Positions 26,243-36,501 of a stretch of 64,000 bases of DNA are shown piece after piece (the first letter of the stretch is position 1; every line of letters starts with the position of its first letter). The position numbers and the translations under genes were made by a program. Source of the DNA: Azonexus sp. (lineage in GTDB: Bacteria > Pseudomonadota > Gammaproteobacteria > Burkholderiales > Rhodocyclaceae); the NCBI GenBank assembly GCA_030696345.1, contig JAUYSK010000027.1, positions 124,001 through 188,000 of the forward strand. The letters run 5' to 3'. The notes below the pieces were generated by a model. The model was not told the origin of the DNA. It did not search any database and saw only the letters and a program-made list of their open reading frames with translations.

Positions 26243-26806
26243 TTAGAGTGGCGAAAGAACCGCCACCACCCGCCCGGCTTCGATCCTGATCGAGCGTAGC
26301 AGCCATCGCGCTGCCAGTTCCTCCGCCGAGCCGCTGCTTCGCAGCACATAGACCGGCCGATTGCGGAAATAGGTGTTCATCAACTGGTTGACCCCCTGCT
26401 TGACGAAGGGCTCGCTGCTTTTTTGCAGCATCGGCGAGTTGACCGAGGTGGCCACCGGGTTTTCCAGGAAGAAAGCCTTGCTGCGGTCATCGTAGCGAAT
26501 GCCGGCAAAGCCCTGCACATCCACCGGAATGGCCGGCTGGCCGGCCAGATTAACCTGCATGCTGCCGGTCAGTCCGATGCGTCCTTCTGGCACGCCGAGG
26601 GCGATTTTCGGGGCCTGCTGCAGGGCGACCGTAGCGAATCCGCCATAGCTGCGACTCAACGGTCCGCTACGCTCGACGGCCGCCTGTATTTCGGCTTCGG
26701 AAAAACTGACTTCGTGCTCCAGCAGGCCGGCCGCGTTGGCGACAGACAATGTACCGGCGAGCCACAGTGCGGCGGCGGTGTGAATTAGCGGTCGAAAATT
26801 TACCAA
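26243..26806 (-). CDS. DUF1439 / YceB-like periplasmic protein
   Basis: A 187-residue exported protein; the signal peptide ends at ANA/AGLLEHEV. The body matches the YceB/DUF1439 pattern: VSFSEAEIQAAVER at the start and MNTYFRNRPVYVLRSSGSAEELAARWLLRSIRIEAGRVVAVL at the end, where E. coli YceB has NYFNQQPAYVLREDGS. It lacks the YceB lipobox cysteine. The TTG at 26806 gives a good signal peptide and has AGGA ten bases upstream; the frame is open further into macB. It ends the tolC-macA-macB operon, so it may be an accessory of that pump. Confidence 0.75.
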   Translation of the reverse strand: MVNFRPLIHTAAALWLAGTLSVANAAGLLEHEVSFSEAEIQAAVERSGPLSRSYGGFATVALQQAPKIALGVPEGRIGLTGSMQVNLAGQPAIPVDVQGFAGIRYDDRSKAFFLENPVATSVNSPMLQKSSEPFVKQGVNQLMNTYFRNRPVYVLRSSGSAEELAARWLLRSIRIEAGRVVAVLSPL

Positions 26807-26819
26807 GGTGAGGAATTCC

Positions 26820-28040
26820 TTACTGATAACGCAGCGCTTCGATCGGGTCGAGTTGCGCTGCCTTGCGGGCTGGATACCAGCCAAAAAAGATGCCGACCAT
26901 CGCCGCGACGGCAAAGGCGACCAGCGCCGCGCTGCCGGAAATAACGACGACCATGCCGGTGAAGGCGTTGATGCCCAGCGCGATCGCCAGACCAAGCACC
27001 AGCCCGAGCAGGCAACCGGCGAAGGAGATCATCACGGCTTCAAGCAGGAACTGGGTCAGGATATCTTTCTGCCGGGCACCGATGGCCATCCGGATGCCAA
27101 TCTCACGGGTCCGTTCGGTCACTGAAACGAGCATGATGTTCATGATGCCGATGCCGCCGACCAGCAGCGAGATTGAGGCAATGGCCCCGAGCAGGATGGA
27201 CATCGTGCGTGTCGTTTCGGCCTCTGATTCAGCTGCGGCCGACAGGTTGCGCAGGAAAAAATCGTTGGGCGAACCTTCACGCAGGCGATGCCGCTGACGC
27301 AACAGCGACTCGATGCCGGCCTCGACCTTGGGCATGGATTCCGCCGAATCAGCCTGCACCATGATCATCCGCACCGAGCCCAGGAAAGGCGTGCCGAAGA
27401 CCTTGCGCTGGGCAGTGCTGAGCGGAATGATCACGGTGTCGTCCTGATCCCGGCCGTCAAGATTCTGCCCCTTGCTGCCGAGCACGCCGATCACCGTAAA
27501 GGGATTCTGCTGGATGCGCATGGTCTTGCCGACCGGGTCTTCATCGCCAAACAGGTTCTGCGCCACGGTCTTGCCGATCAGCGCGACACGCGTCGAGGAA
27601 CGCACATCGGAATCGCCAAACGACGCGCCATTGACGATATTCCAGGCGCGCGCTTCAAGGTAGGGCGGTGTCGTCCCGACCACCGAAGTACTCCAGTTCT
27701 GCGAACCGTAGACCAGTTGCCGGCTGCCCTGATGCGTCGGTGCCACATTGGCAACACCGTCGAGCTCGGCAATAGCCTCGGCATCGGCGACATTCAGCGT
27801 CGGCCCGCCAGCCGAGCCACTGCGCACGCCGGCCGTGGTAAAGGAGCCGGAAAGCACGATGTAGAGATTCGATCCCATGGTGCTGATCGTCTGCTGCACG
27901 GCGTACTGCGCGCCCTGACCGATGGCGATCATGATGACGACAGCGCCGACACCGATCACCATGCCGAGCATGGTCAGCGCCGTGCGCAGACGGTTGGCCC
28001 CCATTGCCAGCCAGGCTTCGCCGAGCATGGCTTTCAGCAT
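26820..28040 (-). CDS. MacB-type ABC transporter permease
   Basis: A 406-residue mechanotransmission permease: one N-terminal helix (TALTMLGMVIGVGAVVIMIAIG), a large periplasmic MacB_PCD domain, and an FtsX domain of three helices (SILLGAIASISLLVGGIGIMNIMLVSVTERTREIGIRMAIGARQ). In E. coli MacB this domain is fused to the ATPase; here the ATPase is a separate gene 16 bp upstream. The C-terminal YPARKAAQLDPIEALRYQ is typical. Confidence 0.93.
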   Translation of the reverse strand: MLKAMLGEAWLAMGANRLRTALTMLGMVIGVGAVVIMIAIGQGAQYAVQQTISTMGSNLYIVLSGSFTTAGVRSGSAGGPTLNVADAEAIAELDGVANVAPTHQGSRQLVYGSQNWSTSVVGTTPPYLEARAWNIVNGASFGDSDVRSSTRVALIGKTVAQNLFGDEDPVGKTMRIQQNPFTVIGVLGSKGQNLDGRDQDDTVIIPLSTAQRKVFGTPFLGSVRMIMVQADSAESMPKVEAGIESLLRQRHRLREGSPNDFFLRNLSAAAESEAETTRTMSILLGAIASISLLVGGIGIMNIMLVSVTERTREIGIRMAIGARQKDILTQFLLEAVMISFAGCLLGLVLGLAIALGINAFTGMVVVISGSAALVAFAVAAMVGIFFGWYPARKAAQLDPIEALRYQ

Positions 28041-28056
28041 AGCGATCCCAGGGGAA

Positions 28057-28755
28057 TCATGCCGCCGCCCCCGTCAAATGATCACTGACAATCTCGCCAT
28101 CCAAAAACTTGACCTGTCGCTTGCAATGGGCCGCGATGTCCGGTTCGTGTGTCACCAGAACGATGGTGATGCCTTCGGCGTTGAGCTCGCCGAACAGGCG
28201 CATGATTTCCTCGCTGGTGTGGCTGTCGAGGTTGCCGGTCGGCTCGTCGGCGAGGATGAGTTGCGGCTTGTTGACCAACGCCCGGGCAATCGCCACGCGT
28301 TGCTGCTGGCCGCCGGAAATGCGGCTGGGCAGCGATTCGGCGTACTGGCCCAAGCCTACCTTGTCGAGCATTTCACGCGCGGCAGAACGGCGGGCTTCCT
28401 TGTCGGTGCCGGCATAGACCAGTGGCAACGCGACGTTGTCCTGCAGGCTCATCCGCGGCAGCAGGTTGAAGCCCTGGAACACGAAGCCCAGCGTCCGGTT
28501 GCGCAGGATGGCCAAAGCGTCCTTGTCCATCTGGCCAACGTTTTCGCCAGCCAGAAAATAGTCACCTGTGCTCGGTGTATCGAGGCAGCCGAGCAGGTTC
28601 ATGAAGGTGGATTTGCCGGAGCCGGACGGCCCCATGATGGCGATGTATTCGCCGGGCCGGATTTCGAGGTCGACGCCACGCAACGCCGGGAAGAGCCCGG
28701 CCGCTGTTTCGTAAGATTTACCCAGGCCAACGACCCGGATGACCGGCTGCGTCAT
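28057..28755 (-). CDS. MacB-type ABC transporter ATP-binding protein
   Basis: A 232-residue ATPase of the LolD/MacB class. It shows Walker [10 protein letters not shown], the signature [16 protein letters not shown], Walker [13 protein letters not shown] and the H-loop VTHEPDIA. It starts one base inside the macA stop (TGATG) and is followed by the permease, so the pump is built from separate ATPase and permease chains. Confidence 0.94.
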   Translation of the reverse strand: MTQPVIRVVGLGKSYETAAGLFPALRGVDLEIRPGEYIAIMGPSGSGKSTFMNLLGCLDTPSTGDYFLAGENVGQMDKDALAILRNRTLGFVFQGFNLLPRMSLQDNVALPLVYAGTDKEARRSAAREMLDKVGLGQYAESLPSRISGGQQQRVAIARALVNKPQLILADEPTGNLDSHTSEEIMRLFGELNAEGITIVLVTHEPDIAAHCKRQVKFLDGEIVSDHLTGAAA

Positions 28756-30005
28756 CAGAACATTCTCATGCCGACACTGGACGGCTTGCCGCCGGGCGCC
28801 GTGTTCTCGCCGGTAACGATGCGATCGCCGGCCTTCAACTCGCCGCCGACGATTTCGGTGCTGCGGTTATCGGTAATGCCGAGCTGGACACTGACCGGCT
28901 TGATTTCTTCGCCTTCCAGCACGTAGACCGTACCGCTCTGGCCGTCGCGTTTCTTGCCTTTCTTGTCGCCCGCCGCTTTTGGCGCCCCGCCATCCGCGCC
29001 CGCTCCCATGCCCGGGCCCACGCCAGAGGATGCTGCGGTGGACGGCGGTTTTTGACCATTTTCCGCTTTCTTGTCAGCGGCATCAGCCGGCTTGAAGCGC
29101 AGCGCGGCATTCGGCACGAGCAGCACCGCTTCCTTGCGCGCCACACCGATATTCACATATGCCGTCATGCCCGGCAGCAACACCTGCTCCGGGTTGGCAA
29201 CGTTGATGCGGACGTTGTAGGTGACAACGTTCTGCTGATTGGTCGGATTCAGGCGAATCTGCTGCACGTCGCCGATGAAATTGCGGTTCGGGAAGGCATC
29301 GACCGTAAAGCGCGCCTTCTGGCCTTCGCGGATCAGGCCGATGTCGGCTTCGGCAAAGCTGGTGTCGATACGCATTTCGGAAAGATCCTGGGCGATCTTG
29401 ATCAGCACCGGCGTCTGGAAACTGGCCGCCACCGTCTGGCCAAGATCGACCACGCGGTCGACCACCACGCCATCGACCGGCGAGCGGATGACGGTGAAAT
29501 TGAGGTTGGCCCGGTCGCGGTCGTTCTGCGCCTTGGCCAATGCCACCTGCGCCTGCGCCGATTTCAGCGCCTGCCGCGACTGGTCGTACTCCTGCTTCGA
29601 GACATATTCCTGGGCAAACAGCGCCTTGATGCGCGCCTCGTTGGCCTGCGCCAGATCGTACGAGGCCTGAGCATTGAGCACGTTGGCCGCGCTCTGCCGC
29701 TCGGAGGCCGAGACTAGCGCATCATCGAGTTCGAGCAGCGCTTGCCCGGCCTTCACCTTGTCGTTGAAATCGACATAGAGTTTCTTGACGGTGCCGGAAA
29801 CCTGCGTGCCGACGCTGACCAGCACGACCGGATTAAGCGTGCCGTTGGCCGAGACGGTCTGCGTCACATCACCCTTGTCGACGGTCGCCAGCTTGTAGCG
29901 CGTTTCCGGGTTCTGGGCGGCACGCTGCTTGGCGTACCAGACGCCGCCGCCGATCAATCCGGCCGCCACGGCGACGCCGACGAGAATCTTGCTGATGCGT
30001 TTCAT
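28755..30005 (-). CDS. MacA-type periplasmic adaptor (membrane fusion protein)
   Basis: A 416-residue HlyD-family adaptor joining the inner-membrane transporter to a TolC channel. It has an N-terminal membrane helix (ILVGVAVAAGLIGGGVWYA), a barrel-sandwich/lipoyl half (VSVGTQVSGTVKKLYVDFNDKVKAGQALLELD), a coiled-coil hairpin around residues 90-150, the second lipoyl half (IRSPVDGVVVDRVVDLGQTV), a beta-barrel and a C-terminal domain. A Gly/Ala/Lys-rich insert (about residues 310-350) interrupts the last part. Its ATG overlaps the tolC stop by 4 bp. Confidence 0.92.
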   Translation of the reverse strand: MKRISKILVGVAVAAGLIGGGVWYAKQRAAQNPETRYKLATVDKGDVTQTVSANGTLNPVVLVSVGTQVSGTVKKLYVDFNDKVKAGQALLELDDALVSASERQSAANVLNAQASYDLAQANEARIKALFAQEYVSKQEYDQSRQALKSAQAQVALAKAQNDRDRANLNFTVIRSPVDGVVVDRVVDLGQTVAASFQTPVLIKIAQDLSEMRIDTSFAEADIGLIREGQKARFTVDAFPNRNFIGDVQQIRLNPTNQQNVVTYNVRINVANPEQVLLPGMTAYVNIGVARKEAVLLVPNAALRFKPADAADKKAENGQKPPSTAASSGVGPGMGAGADGGAPKAAGDKKGKKRDGQSGTVYVLEGEEIKPVSVQLGITDNRSTEIVGGELKAGDRIVTGENTAPGGKPSSVGMRMF

Positions 30006-31396
30006 GGTCTTCCCTCCGCTGCCGGTTGCAGCAGCGTGTAATCGAGCGCGCCCATGGACTGGGCCAGTGTGGCGCGGTAAACATGCCAGTCGAGCGCCGC
30101 CTGAATGCGCTGCAAGCGGGCGTTGGCGAGTGCGCTTTGCGCCGCCAGTAATTCAAGCACGGTGCCGACGCCGGCCTTGTAGCGGCCAAGGGCCACCCGC
30201 TCCGACTGTTCGGCGCTGGCGACCAGATCGGCGGTAGTTTTCAGGCTCTGCGTCGCGGTCATCAGGCTCTGGTAGGCCCGCCACACATCAAGCGCCACCT
30301 GCGAACGGATGCGGTCGCGCTGCGCGGCCTTGACCTCGGCCTGAGCCGCCGCAGAGCGAACGCGATAGGTTGTGTCGAAGCCGGAAAATATCGGCACATT
30401 GAGGATCAGACCGACATTGCCGGCATTGGTCACGACACCGCCGACATCCTGCCAGGTCGGGCCGGTGGCCAGGCTGACGGTAGGCCGCCCCAAAGCGCGG
30501 GCGTAATCGACGCTGGCCTCGGCCGCCTTCACCTGCGCCTCAGCCGCCTGCAGATCAGGTCGCCGGGCGCGGGCTTCCTCGATCAGGGCATCGACATCCT
30601 TCTGGAAAGCATTGTTCGGCATAGCCGTCGGAATATCAGCCAGTTGCAGCCTCTGTTGCGCATCGAAACCCATGGCATTGGCCAGCGCGCCCAGCGCATT
30701 CCGGGCTTCGCCCTCAAAGCGGATGCGGTTCAGCGTTGCCTGCGACAGCGCCGTCTGGGCCTGCAAACGATCAGCCGGCGTGCCGACGCCAACGTTGTAA
30801 CGCGCCTCAGCTGCGGCAAAACCCTCACGCGCCGCACGTTCCGCCTCGGTGCTGGAAAGCACCGCTGCCCGCCCAGCCTGCGCCGTGTAATAGGTTTGCA
30901 ACGCCGACAGAAACAAGGATTGCACCGTTGCGTTCTGCGTCGACGAGGCGGCACTCAACAGTTGCCGGGCATTCTCGATATTGGCCGAACGCTGGCCGAA
31001 ATCGAAGACCAGCCACGACAGCGTCAGCGCCGCGCTGCTCTGGTTGTAGCTGCGCGTTTCGGTAAAATTTCGGCCACCGGAAACCCGGGCATCCAGCCCC
31101 GGCAGCAAGTCCGACTGGGCCACGCCGACCAGCGCCGCCTGCACCCGGGCCGCCGCCCAGACTTCACGCGTCTGCGGATTATTGCAAAGGGCGAGGTCGA
31201 CCGCATCGATCGGCGTCAGCGGCGCAGCGGGAATCTCCGTGGCACAAGGTGCTTCACCGACGCGCGCAGAAAGCTGCGGCGACGGCTTGAGCGGCGCCAT
31301 GCCCTCGGTGCCAAACGGATCGTTCAACCCGGCCGCCATCGCAGGCAGGTTCAGGCAGCACAACAAGGCAAGTAATCGGCGGGGAAAATTCGACAT
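30002..31396 (-). CDS. TolC-family outer-membrane channel
   Basis: A 464-residue outer-membrane efflux protein. The signal peptide ends near AMA/AGLND. Two OEP repeats follow, with DAVDLALCNNPQTREVWAAARVQAA opening the first and PDLQAAEAQVKAAEASVDYARA in the second; YNVGVGTPADRLQAQTALSQA and YKAGVGTVLELLAAQSALANA are the paired repeat signatures. It is the first gene of the efflux operon with macA, macB ATPase, macB permease and a YceB-like gene. Confidence 0.93.
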   Translation of the reverse strand: MSNFPRRLLALLCCLNLPAMAAGLNDPFGTEGMAPLKPSPQLSARVGEAPCATEIPAAPLTPIDAVDLALCNNPQTREVWAAARVQAALVGVAQSDLLPGLDARVSGGRNFTETRSYNQSSAALTLSWLVFDFGQRSANIENARQLLSAASSTQNATVQSLFLSALQTYYTAQAGRAAVLSSTEAERAAREGFAAAEARYNVGVGTPADRLQAQTALSQATLNRIRFEGEARNALGALANAMGFDAQQRLQLADIPTAMPNNAFQKDVDALIEEARARRPDLQAAEAQVKAAEASVDYARALGRPTVSLATGPTWQDVGGVVTNAGNVGLILNVPIFSGFDTTYRVRSAAAQAEVKAAQRDRIRSQVALDVWRAYQSLMTATQSLKTTADLVASAEQSERVALGRYKAGVGTVLELLAAQSALANARLQRIQAALDWHVYRATLAQSMGALDYTLLQPAAEGRP

Positions 31397-31590
31397 GACC
31401 GTTAGTTTAGCCGGAGCCGCAAGCGACAGACTGTTAGGAATTGTTACGGGATATTTGCCAGACGGCGATGGACTGAAACGGGCTTGTCGGCCATTGGCGT
31501 ATCAGCGGGCGATATTTGTCGGAAAAGCAACGAGGAAAAATATTCCAAGTCAATGATTTTAATGAATGATCAGTTTGGCTCACGTCTTGC

Positions 31591-31989
31591 ATGCGGATGA
31601 AACATCCCGATCAATTTCCAGCCCACCTTCCAGATATGAGAAAACCTACCCTTTACCAAAGCCTGAAAGCGAAACGCCGCAGCCAGTCGCTCGTCATTGG
31701 TGTCACCTGGTACACCGAGGAAACCTGGGCCGAGGTCAAGGCAAGCGCATTGGACCCGGAATGCTTCGAGGACAGCTTTGCAAAGTGGAAAACCATGGCC
31801 GTCGCGGCCCGACGAAACTTTCAACGCTCAGGCGTTCTCGCGCTCGAATGCCAAATCGTTCCCGGGGAATTTTTCGCCTGGTGTGTTCTGAATGATCAAG
31901 TGAACAACGCCAAATCCAGAGCCGAATTCGTCTCGGAAAAATTGAGTGCGGTGCATGAGGAAGGCGCGCAAACCACGCAAGCCGAGTGA
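31591..31989 (+). CDS. Conserved-looking hypothetical protein
   Basis: A 132-residue soluble protein of unknown function; I recognise no family. The core from residue 16 (MRKPTLYQSLKAKRRSQSLVIGVTWYTEETWAEVKASALDPECFEDSFAKWKTMA) has normal codon use. The start is uncertain: ATGs at 31591, 31597 and 31636 are possible and none has a strong ribosome-binding site. It stands alone between the divergent tolC operon and the convergent glpD, with a REP-like palindrome 36 bp after its stop. Confidence 0.6.
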   Translation: MRMKHPDQFPAHLPDMRKPTLYQSLKAKRRSQSLVIGVTWYTEETWAEVKASALDPECFEDSFAKWKTMAVAARRNFQRSGVLALECQIVPGEFFAWCVLNDQVNNAKSRAEFVSEKLSAVHEEGAQTTQAE

Positions 31990-32025
31990 GTCGAAATTAG
32001 CGGCGACCAATTGTGGGCTGGATCG

Positions 32026-32051
32026 GTCATTCCCGCTTTCGCGGGAATGAC
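32026..32051. repeat. REP-like palindrome
   Basis: Perfect 11-base arms GTCATTCCCGC and GCGGGAATGAC around a TTTC loop. It lies between convergent genes (hypothetical and glpD). It is the same class as the elements at 26169-26235 and 38217-38240. Confidence 0.75.
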
Positions 32052-32076
32052 GAATTTGGTCACCGAATAAATAACC

Positions 32077-33606
32077 TCACCCAAGCTGAAACTGCCGGGC
32101 GCTCTGCTTCGCAATCTCGACCATCTGCCCCACTTTTTCTGCCGTCAAACAAAGCTCCTCGGCGACAAGTTCGCCGACTCGGCTGATGCATGCCTCGGCA
32201 GCCCTGGCATCGAGAAACAGCGCGCGGCTGCGGCGAGCCATGATGTCTTCGATGCTTCTGGCGGCTTCATGGCGGCAGGCGAAGCGGACCATGGCTTCGG
32301 TCAGATCCAGTGCCGGGTGCAGCTTGAATTCATTGCCGGGCATTTCAGCCAGCAATCTGGCATCGCTGCCGTTCCAGCCATGCAGCTTGAGGTTAGCAGT
32401 TGGGCATGGAACTGACTCAAGGCCAGCGACTTCCGCTGCCCGGTCGATCACCTGCTCGGCCATCAACCGGTAGGTTGTCCATTTCCCACCGGCCACGGTG
32501 ACCAGCCCGCCCGCGCTGACCATCACCGCATGCTCGCGGGACAGGGCGGCGGTGCCGCCCTTGCCGTCATGTTCCGGATGAAGCAGCGGGCGCAGGCCGG
32601 CGAAGGCGCTGCGAATGTCGCTGCGTTGCGGCGCCCGGCGGAGAAAGCCAGCCGCCGTGCGCAACAGGAAATCGACTTCTTCCGGGAAGGGCTGCGGCTC
32701 GGCGGGCAAATCGTGGCGTTCGGTATCGGTCGTGCCGAGCAGCACCTTGCCCTGCCAGGGAATGGCGAACATTACCCGGCCATCTTCGGTTTTCGGGATC
32801 AGCAGGGCCGTTTCGCCGGGTAGGAAATCGGCATCGAGCACGAGGTGGATGCCCTGGCTGGGCGTCAGCACAGACTGGGCATCCGGGGCGTCGAAACGGC
32901 GCACGGCATCGGCATAGACGCCGGTGGCATTGATCACCACCCGCGCCTGCAGCTCGAAGCTTTCACCGGTTTCGGCATCTTCGGCAAGCGCGCCGCCTAC
33001 CTTGCCCTGCGTCTTGAGCAAGCCGGTGACCGGCAGATAGTTGAGGCAGGTCGCTCCGAGATCGCCGGCGGTACGCATCAGGGCAATCGCCAGCCGGGCA
33101 TCGTCGAACTGACCGTCCCAGTACTGAACGCCGCCGCTCAGGCCAAGGGGATTCAGCCCGGGCAGCGCGTTCAACGTTTGCGGGCGGTCGAGCAGACGCG
33201 AAGGTGAAAGGTTGCTTGACCCGGCCAGCAGGTCGTAAAGCTTGAGCCCGGCCGCGTAATAAAGACGTTCAAAGCCGCTGCGCGCCGGGATGATGAAAGG
33301 CAGCGCATGCACCAGATGGCCGGCGTTATCGAGCAGACGCCGGCGCTCGATCAGGGCATGGCGAACGAGCGCCAGATCGCCCTGGCGCAGGTAGCGCACG
33401 CCGCCATGAATCAGCTTGGTACTGCGCGACGAGGTGCCGCAGGCGAAATCGCCGCGCTCAAGCAGCAGCGTTGAAAATCCTCTTGCAGCGGCGTCCACCG
33501 CAGCACCCAGACCGCTGGCGCCACCGCCGATGATCAGCACATCCCAGATTCGGCCGGAGCGCAGTGTGGCGAGCTGTTCGGTGCGGCTGGCCATAGGCTT
33601 CATCAT
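32077..33606 (-). CDS. glpD: Aerobic glycerol-3-phosphate dehydrogenase
   Basis: Membrane-associated FAD enzyme of 509 residues that oxidises glycerol-3-phosphate to DHAP and reduces quinone. The dinucleotide motif is [48 protein letters not shown] is the GlpD signature; [18 protein letters not shown] and [16 protein letters not shown] are further family blocks. The start overlaps the glpK stop (ATGATGA; 33606, or 33603 for the second ATG). The longer open frame into glpK is ignored. Confidence 0.96.
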   Translation of the reverse strand: MMKPMASRTEQLATLRSGRIWDVLIIGGGASGLGAAVDAAARGFSTLLLERGDFACGTSSRSTKLIHGGVRYLRQGDLALVRHALIERRRLLDNAGHLVHALPFIIPARSGFERLYYAAGLKLYDLLAGSSNLSPSRLLDRPQTLNALPGLNPLGLSGGVQYWDGQFDDARLAIALMRTAGDLGATCLNYLPVTGLLKTQGKVGGALAEDAETGESFELQARVVINATGVYADAVRRFDAPDAQSVLTPSQGIHLVLDADFLPGETALLIPKTEDGRVMFAIPWQGKVLLGTTDTERHDLPAEPQPFPEEVDFLLRTAAGFLRRAPQRSDIRSAFAGLRPLLHPEHDGKGGTAALSREHAVMVSAGGLVTVAGGKWTTYRLMAEQVIDRAAEVAGLESVPCPTANLKLHGWNGSDARLLAEMPGNEFKLHPALDLTEAMVRFACRHEAARSIEDIMARRSRALFLDARAAEACISRVGELVAEELCLTAEKVGQMVEIAKQSARQFQLG

Positions 33607-35120
33607 TCCGCCTCTGCCCAGTTCAGCGAACGCTGGACTGCCCGTTGCCAGCCAGCCAAGGCTGTAGCGCGCTGGTCGGCCGATATGCCGGACTCGAAAC
33701 GGCGGTCGACCTGCCACAAAGTGCTCAACTCAGCTTCGTCCTGCCAGAAGCCGACCGCCAGCCCGGCCAGATAGGCGGCGCCGAGAGCGGTTGTTTCGGT
33801 AATCTGTGGCCGGACGACCGGCACCCCGAGCAAATCAGCCTGGATTTGCAGCAGCAGGTTGTTGCTGGCTGCGCCGCCATCGACCCGCAATTCGGCCAGC
33901 GGATGGCCGGCATCCTTTTCCATGGCGATCAGCACTTCAGCACTCTGGAAGGCGATCGCCTCCAGCGCGGCGCGAGCGATGTGGGCGCGGTTACTGCCGC
34001 GCGTCAGACCGAGCAGCGCGCCTCGGGCATACGGGTCCCAATACGGCGCACCGAGCCCGGTGTGGGCCGGCACCAGATAGACGCCGCCGCTGTCCGGCAC
34101 CGAAGCCGCTAGCGGCTCAATTTCGGCGGCGCTGGCGATCATGCCCAGGCCATCGCGCAACCACTGGACGACGGCGCCGCCCATGAAGACGCTGCCTTCG
34201 AGCAGGTAAGTCGTCTGCCCAGCATAGCGCCAGCCGACCGTGCTCAGCAGGCGGTGGTGCGAGGCCATGGGCCGCTCGCCGACATTCATCAGCAGAAAAC
34301 AGCCGGTGCCGTAGGTATTCTTGGCCATACCCCGACGCAGGCAGACTTGACCAAAAGTGGCCGCCTGCTGGTCGCCGGCCAGACTGGCCAACGGGATTTC
34401 AGCGCCCAGCCAGGCGGCATCGATGTGATCGATCAGGCCGCTGCTATCGACAATACGCGGCAACAGCGCGGCGGGAATATCGAGTTTGACCAGCAACTCA
34501 TCGTCCCAGACACCTCGGTAAATATCGAACAGCAACGTACGCGAAGCATTGGAGGAATCGGTGACATGTGCCCGGCCCCCGGTCAGCTTCCAGGCCAGCC
34601 AGCTATCGACAGTCCCGAAAGCCAGTTCGCCTTTCTCGGCCCGTTGCCGGGCACCGGGAATGTGGTCGAGCAGCCAGGCCAGCTTGGTGCCGGAAAAATA
34701 GGGGTCGAGGCGCAACCCGGTACGTTGCTCGAACAAGGCTTCCTGACCGGCTTCGACCAGCGTGGCACACCGGGCAGCTGTCCGCCTGTCCTGCCAGACA
34801 ATGGCCGGGGCGAGCGCTTCGCCGGTCTGGCGATCCCACAACACCGTCGTTTCGCGCTGGTTGGTGATGCCGAGCGCCGCAATCTGCCCGGCCGAAACAC
34901 CGCTTTCCCGCAACACCGCGCGCGCCACGGCGAGCTGGCTTTGCCAGATTTCCTCGGCATCCTGCTCGACCCAGCCGGACTCGGGATAAAACTGGGTGAA
35001 CGACTGCTGACTGATGCCGAAAATCTGCCCCTGCCGATCAAACAGGATGGCCCGCGAACTGGTCGTTCCCTGGTCAAGCGCCAGGATGTATTGGCTGGCT
35101 CTGTCGGCAACGTTGCTCAT
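33603..35120 (-). CDS. glpK: Glycerol kinase
   Basis: Phosphorylates glycerol to glycerol-3-phosphate; 505 residues, FGGY kinase family. Visible landmarks are [72 protein letters not shown] and [27 protein letters not shown]. It is followed by glpD and preceded 12 bp upstream by a lipoprotein gene. No glpF permease or GlpR regulator is in the window. Confidence 0.97.
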   Translation of the reverse strand: MSNVADRASQYILALDQGTTSSRAILFDRQGQIFGISQQSFTQFYPESGWVEQDAEEIWQSQLAVARAVLRESGVSAGQIAALGITNQRETTVLWDRQTGEALAPAIVWQDRRTAARCATLVEAGQEALFEQRTGLRLDPYFSGTKLAWLLDHIPGARQRAEKGELAFGTVDSWLAWKLTGGRAHVTDSSNASRTLLFDIYRGVWDDELLVKLDIPAALLPRIVDSSGLIDHIDAAWLGAEIPLASLAGDQQAATFGQVCLRRGMAKNTYGTGCFLLMNVGERPMASHHRLLSTVGWRYAGQTTYLLEGSVFMGGAVVQWLRDGLGMIASAAEIEPLAASVPDSGGVYLVPAHTGLGAPYWDPYARGALLGLTRGSNRAHIARAALEAIAFQSAEVLIAMEKDAGHPLAELRVDGGAASNNLLLQIQADLLGVPVVRPQITETTALGAAYLAGLAVGFWQDEAELSTLWQVDRRFESGISADQRATALAGWQRAVQRSLNWAEAE

Positions 35121-35132
35121 GGTCGCGCCCGA

Positions 35133-35666
35133 TCAACGGCCGCAAAGCGGCACGATTCCATCCGGGCCTCGCATGTCCGGGCGCTGAAAACTGGTCCGGA
35201 CTATGCCCGTCGTACCATCAAACAGCACATCGAAACGCGCCAGATGGCTGGTGTCGTCGCAGAACAGCCATTCCCAGACCAGTTCGTTGCGCGCTTTGTA
35301 ATACACCGTCCATTGCGGCACCGATGGGCCAAACAGACGCAGAACCGCCGCCTGATCGCTCTTCCCCGGTTCGAGCCGGGCGAAATAGGGCATGTCGAGC
35401 ACATTGACGATTTTTTGCAGACGCCCATCCGGCCCGACGAAGGCCATGTAGGTATGCGGCCCGTCCGGTCCGCGCGGATAGGCCAGTTGCTCGCTGCCAT
35501 CGGCATCCTTCCAGCGCATGGCCGGCTCACCCATTTCGGCCACGACCTCGTCGAGGCTGGAAATCCCCACCTTGAGCCGGCTACCGGCATAGCTGGCACA
35601 GCCCGACAAAACCAGACAGAACGCAAAGGCCAACACCATTGGCTTGAAGATTGAACGGTTCGACAT
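35133..35666 (-). CDS. Lipoprotein with BamE/SmpA-like repeats
   Basis: A 177-residue lipoprotein with lipobox LVLSGC. The mature part (GISSLDEVVAEMGEPAMRWKDADGSEQLAYPRGPDG, then ..LEPGKSDQAAVLRLFGPSVPQWTVYYKARNELVWEWLF) looks like two copies of the BamE/SmpA_OmlA fold that follows a molecule with a V-x-x-x-x-G-x-P turn. A role in outer-membrane assembly is only suggested. The ATG has GGAGGG eight bases upstream. It leads directly into glpK. Confidence 0.7.
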   Translation of the reverse strand: MSNRSIFKPMVLAFAFCLVLSGCASYAGSRLKVGISSLDEVVAEMGEPAMRWKDADGSEQLAYPRGPDGPHTYMAFVGPDGRLQKIVNVLDMPYFARLEPGKSDQAAVLRLFGPSVPQWTVYYKARNELVWEWLFCDDTSHLARFDVLFDGTTGIVRTSFQRPDMRGPDGIVPLCGR

Positions 35667-35793
35667 TTACCAGCCCTCCAGCGACTCACTCGTGCCTATT
35701 GTGCGTCAGTCATCGAAATTGGGCGAGCAGGCCTTGGAATGGACGGCGACGAACGTTAGACTGGGCCGCCATTGATCAATCGAGGAAAGCGCC

Positions 35794-36501
35794 TTGCCTT
35801 CCAGTTTCCGGACCGGAGCCCGCGAGGGCTTCATCGCCTTTCTGCCGCTGTCAGTCGGCCTCGTGCCGTGGGCGCTTGTCATGGGCATGGCGATGGCCAG
35901 TGCCGGCTTTTCGCCGCTTCAGGCAATGGGCATGAACATCATCGTCTTCGCCGGCACTGCCCAGCTCGGCACCCTGCCGCTGATCGCAGCCGAAGCGCCA
36001 CTCTGGCTGATCCTCGCCACGGCACTGGCGCTCAACCTGCGCTTCGTCATTTTCAGCGCCGCCATCGCGCCCGGCTTTCGCGGCGTCAGCGCGCCGGCCC
36101 GCTGGCTGGCTGGTCACGTACTGACCGATGGCGTGTTCGCCGTCTGCCTCGACAAGATGCTGAAAGTCGACGATCCAAAGTGGCGCCTCGCCTACTACCT
36201 CGCCCCCGCCCTCTGGGCCTGGGTGCTATGGCAGGTTTTCGCCCTGATCGGCATTTTTGCTGCCGGTTTCATTCCCAAACAGTGGTCGCTGGAATTCATG
36301 GCCACCGTCGCCCTGATCGTACTGCTGGTGCCGATGGCGCGCGTCCGGCCAATGCTGATTGCGGCGCTGGTCGGCGGCATCAGCGCCACACTGCTGCGCA
36401 ACATGCCGCTGCGGCTGGGCGTCGTGGTCGCCATCTGCGCCGGAATTGGCGCCGGCTTCGCGGCTGAACATTGGGAACACGGCAGGAAGGTGCAGCCATG
36501 A
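35794..36501 (+). CDS. azlC: AzlC family branched-chain amino acid exporter, large subunit
   Basis: A 235-residue inner-membrane protein with about seven helices and the AzlC start GAREGFIAFLPLSVGLVPWALVMG, then AGTAQLGTLPLIAAEAPLWLILATALALNLRFVIFSA. With AzlD it exports branched-chain amino acids or analogues. A TTG start is used, with GAGGA seven bases upstream. It overlaps azlD by 4 bp. Confidence 0.93.
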   Translation: MPSSFRTGAREGFIAFLPLSVGLVPWALVMGMAMASAGFSPLQAMGMNIIVFAGTAQLGTLPLIAAEAPLWLILATALALNLRFVIFSAAIAPGFRGVSAPARWLAGHVLTDGVFAVCLDKMLKVDDPKWRLAYYLAPALWAWVLWQVFALIGIFAAGFIPKQWSLEFMATVALIVLLVPMARVRPMLIAALVGGISATLLRNMPLRLGVVVAICAGIGAGFAAEHWEHGRKVQP

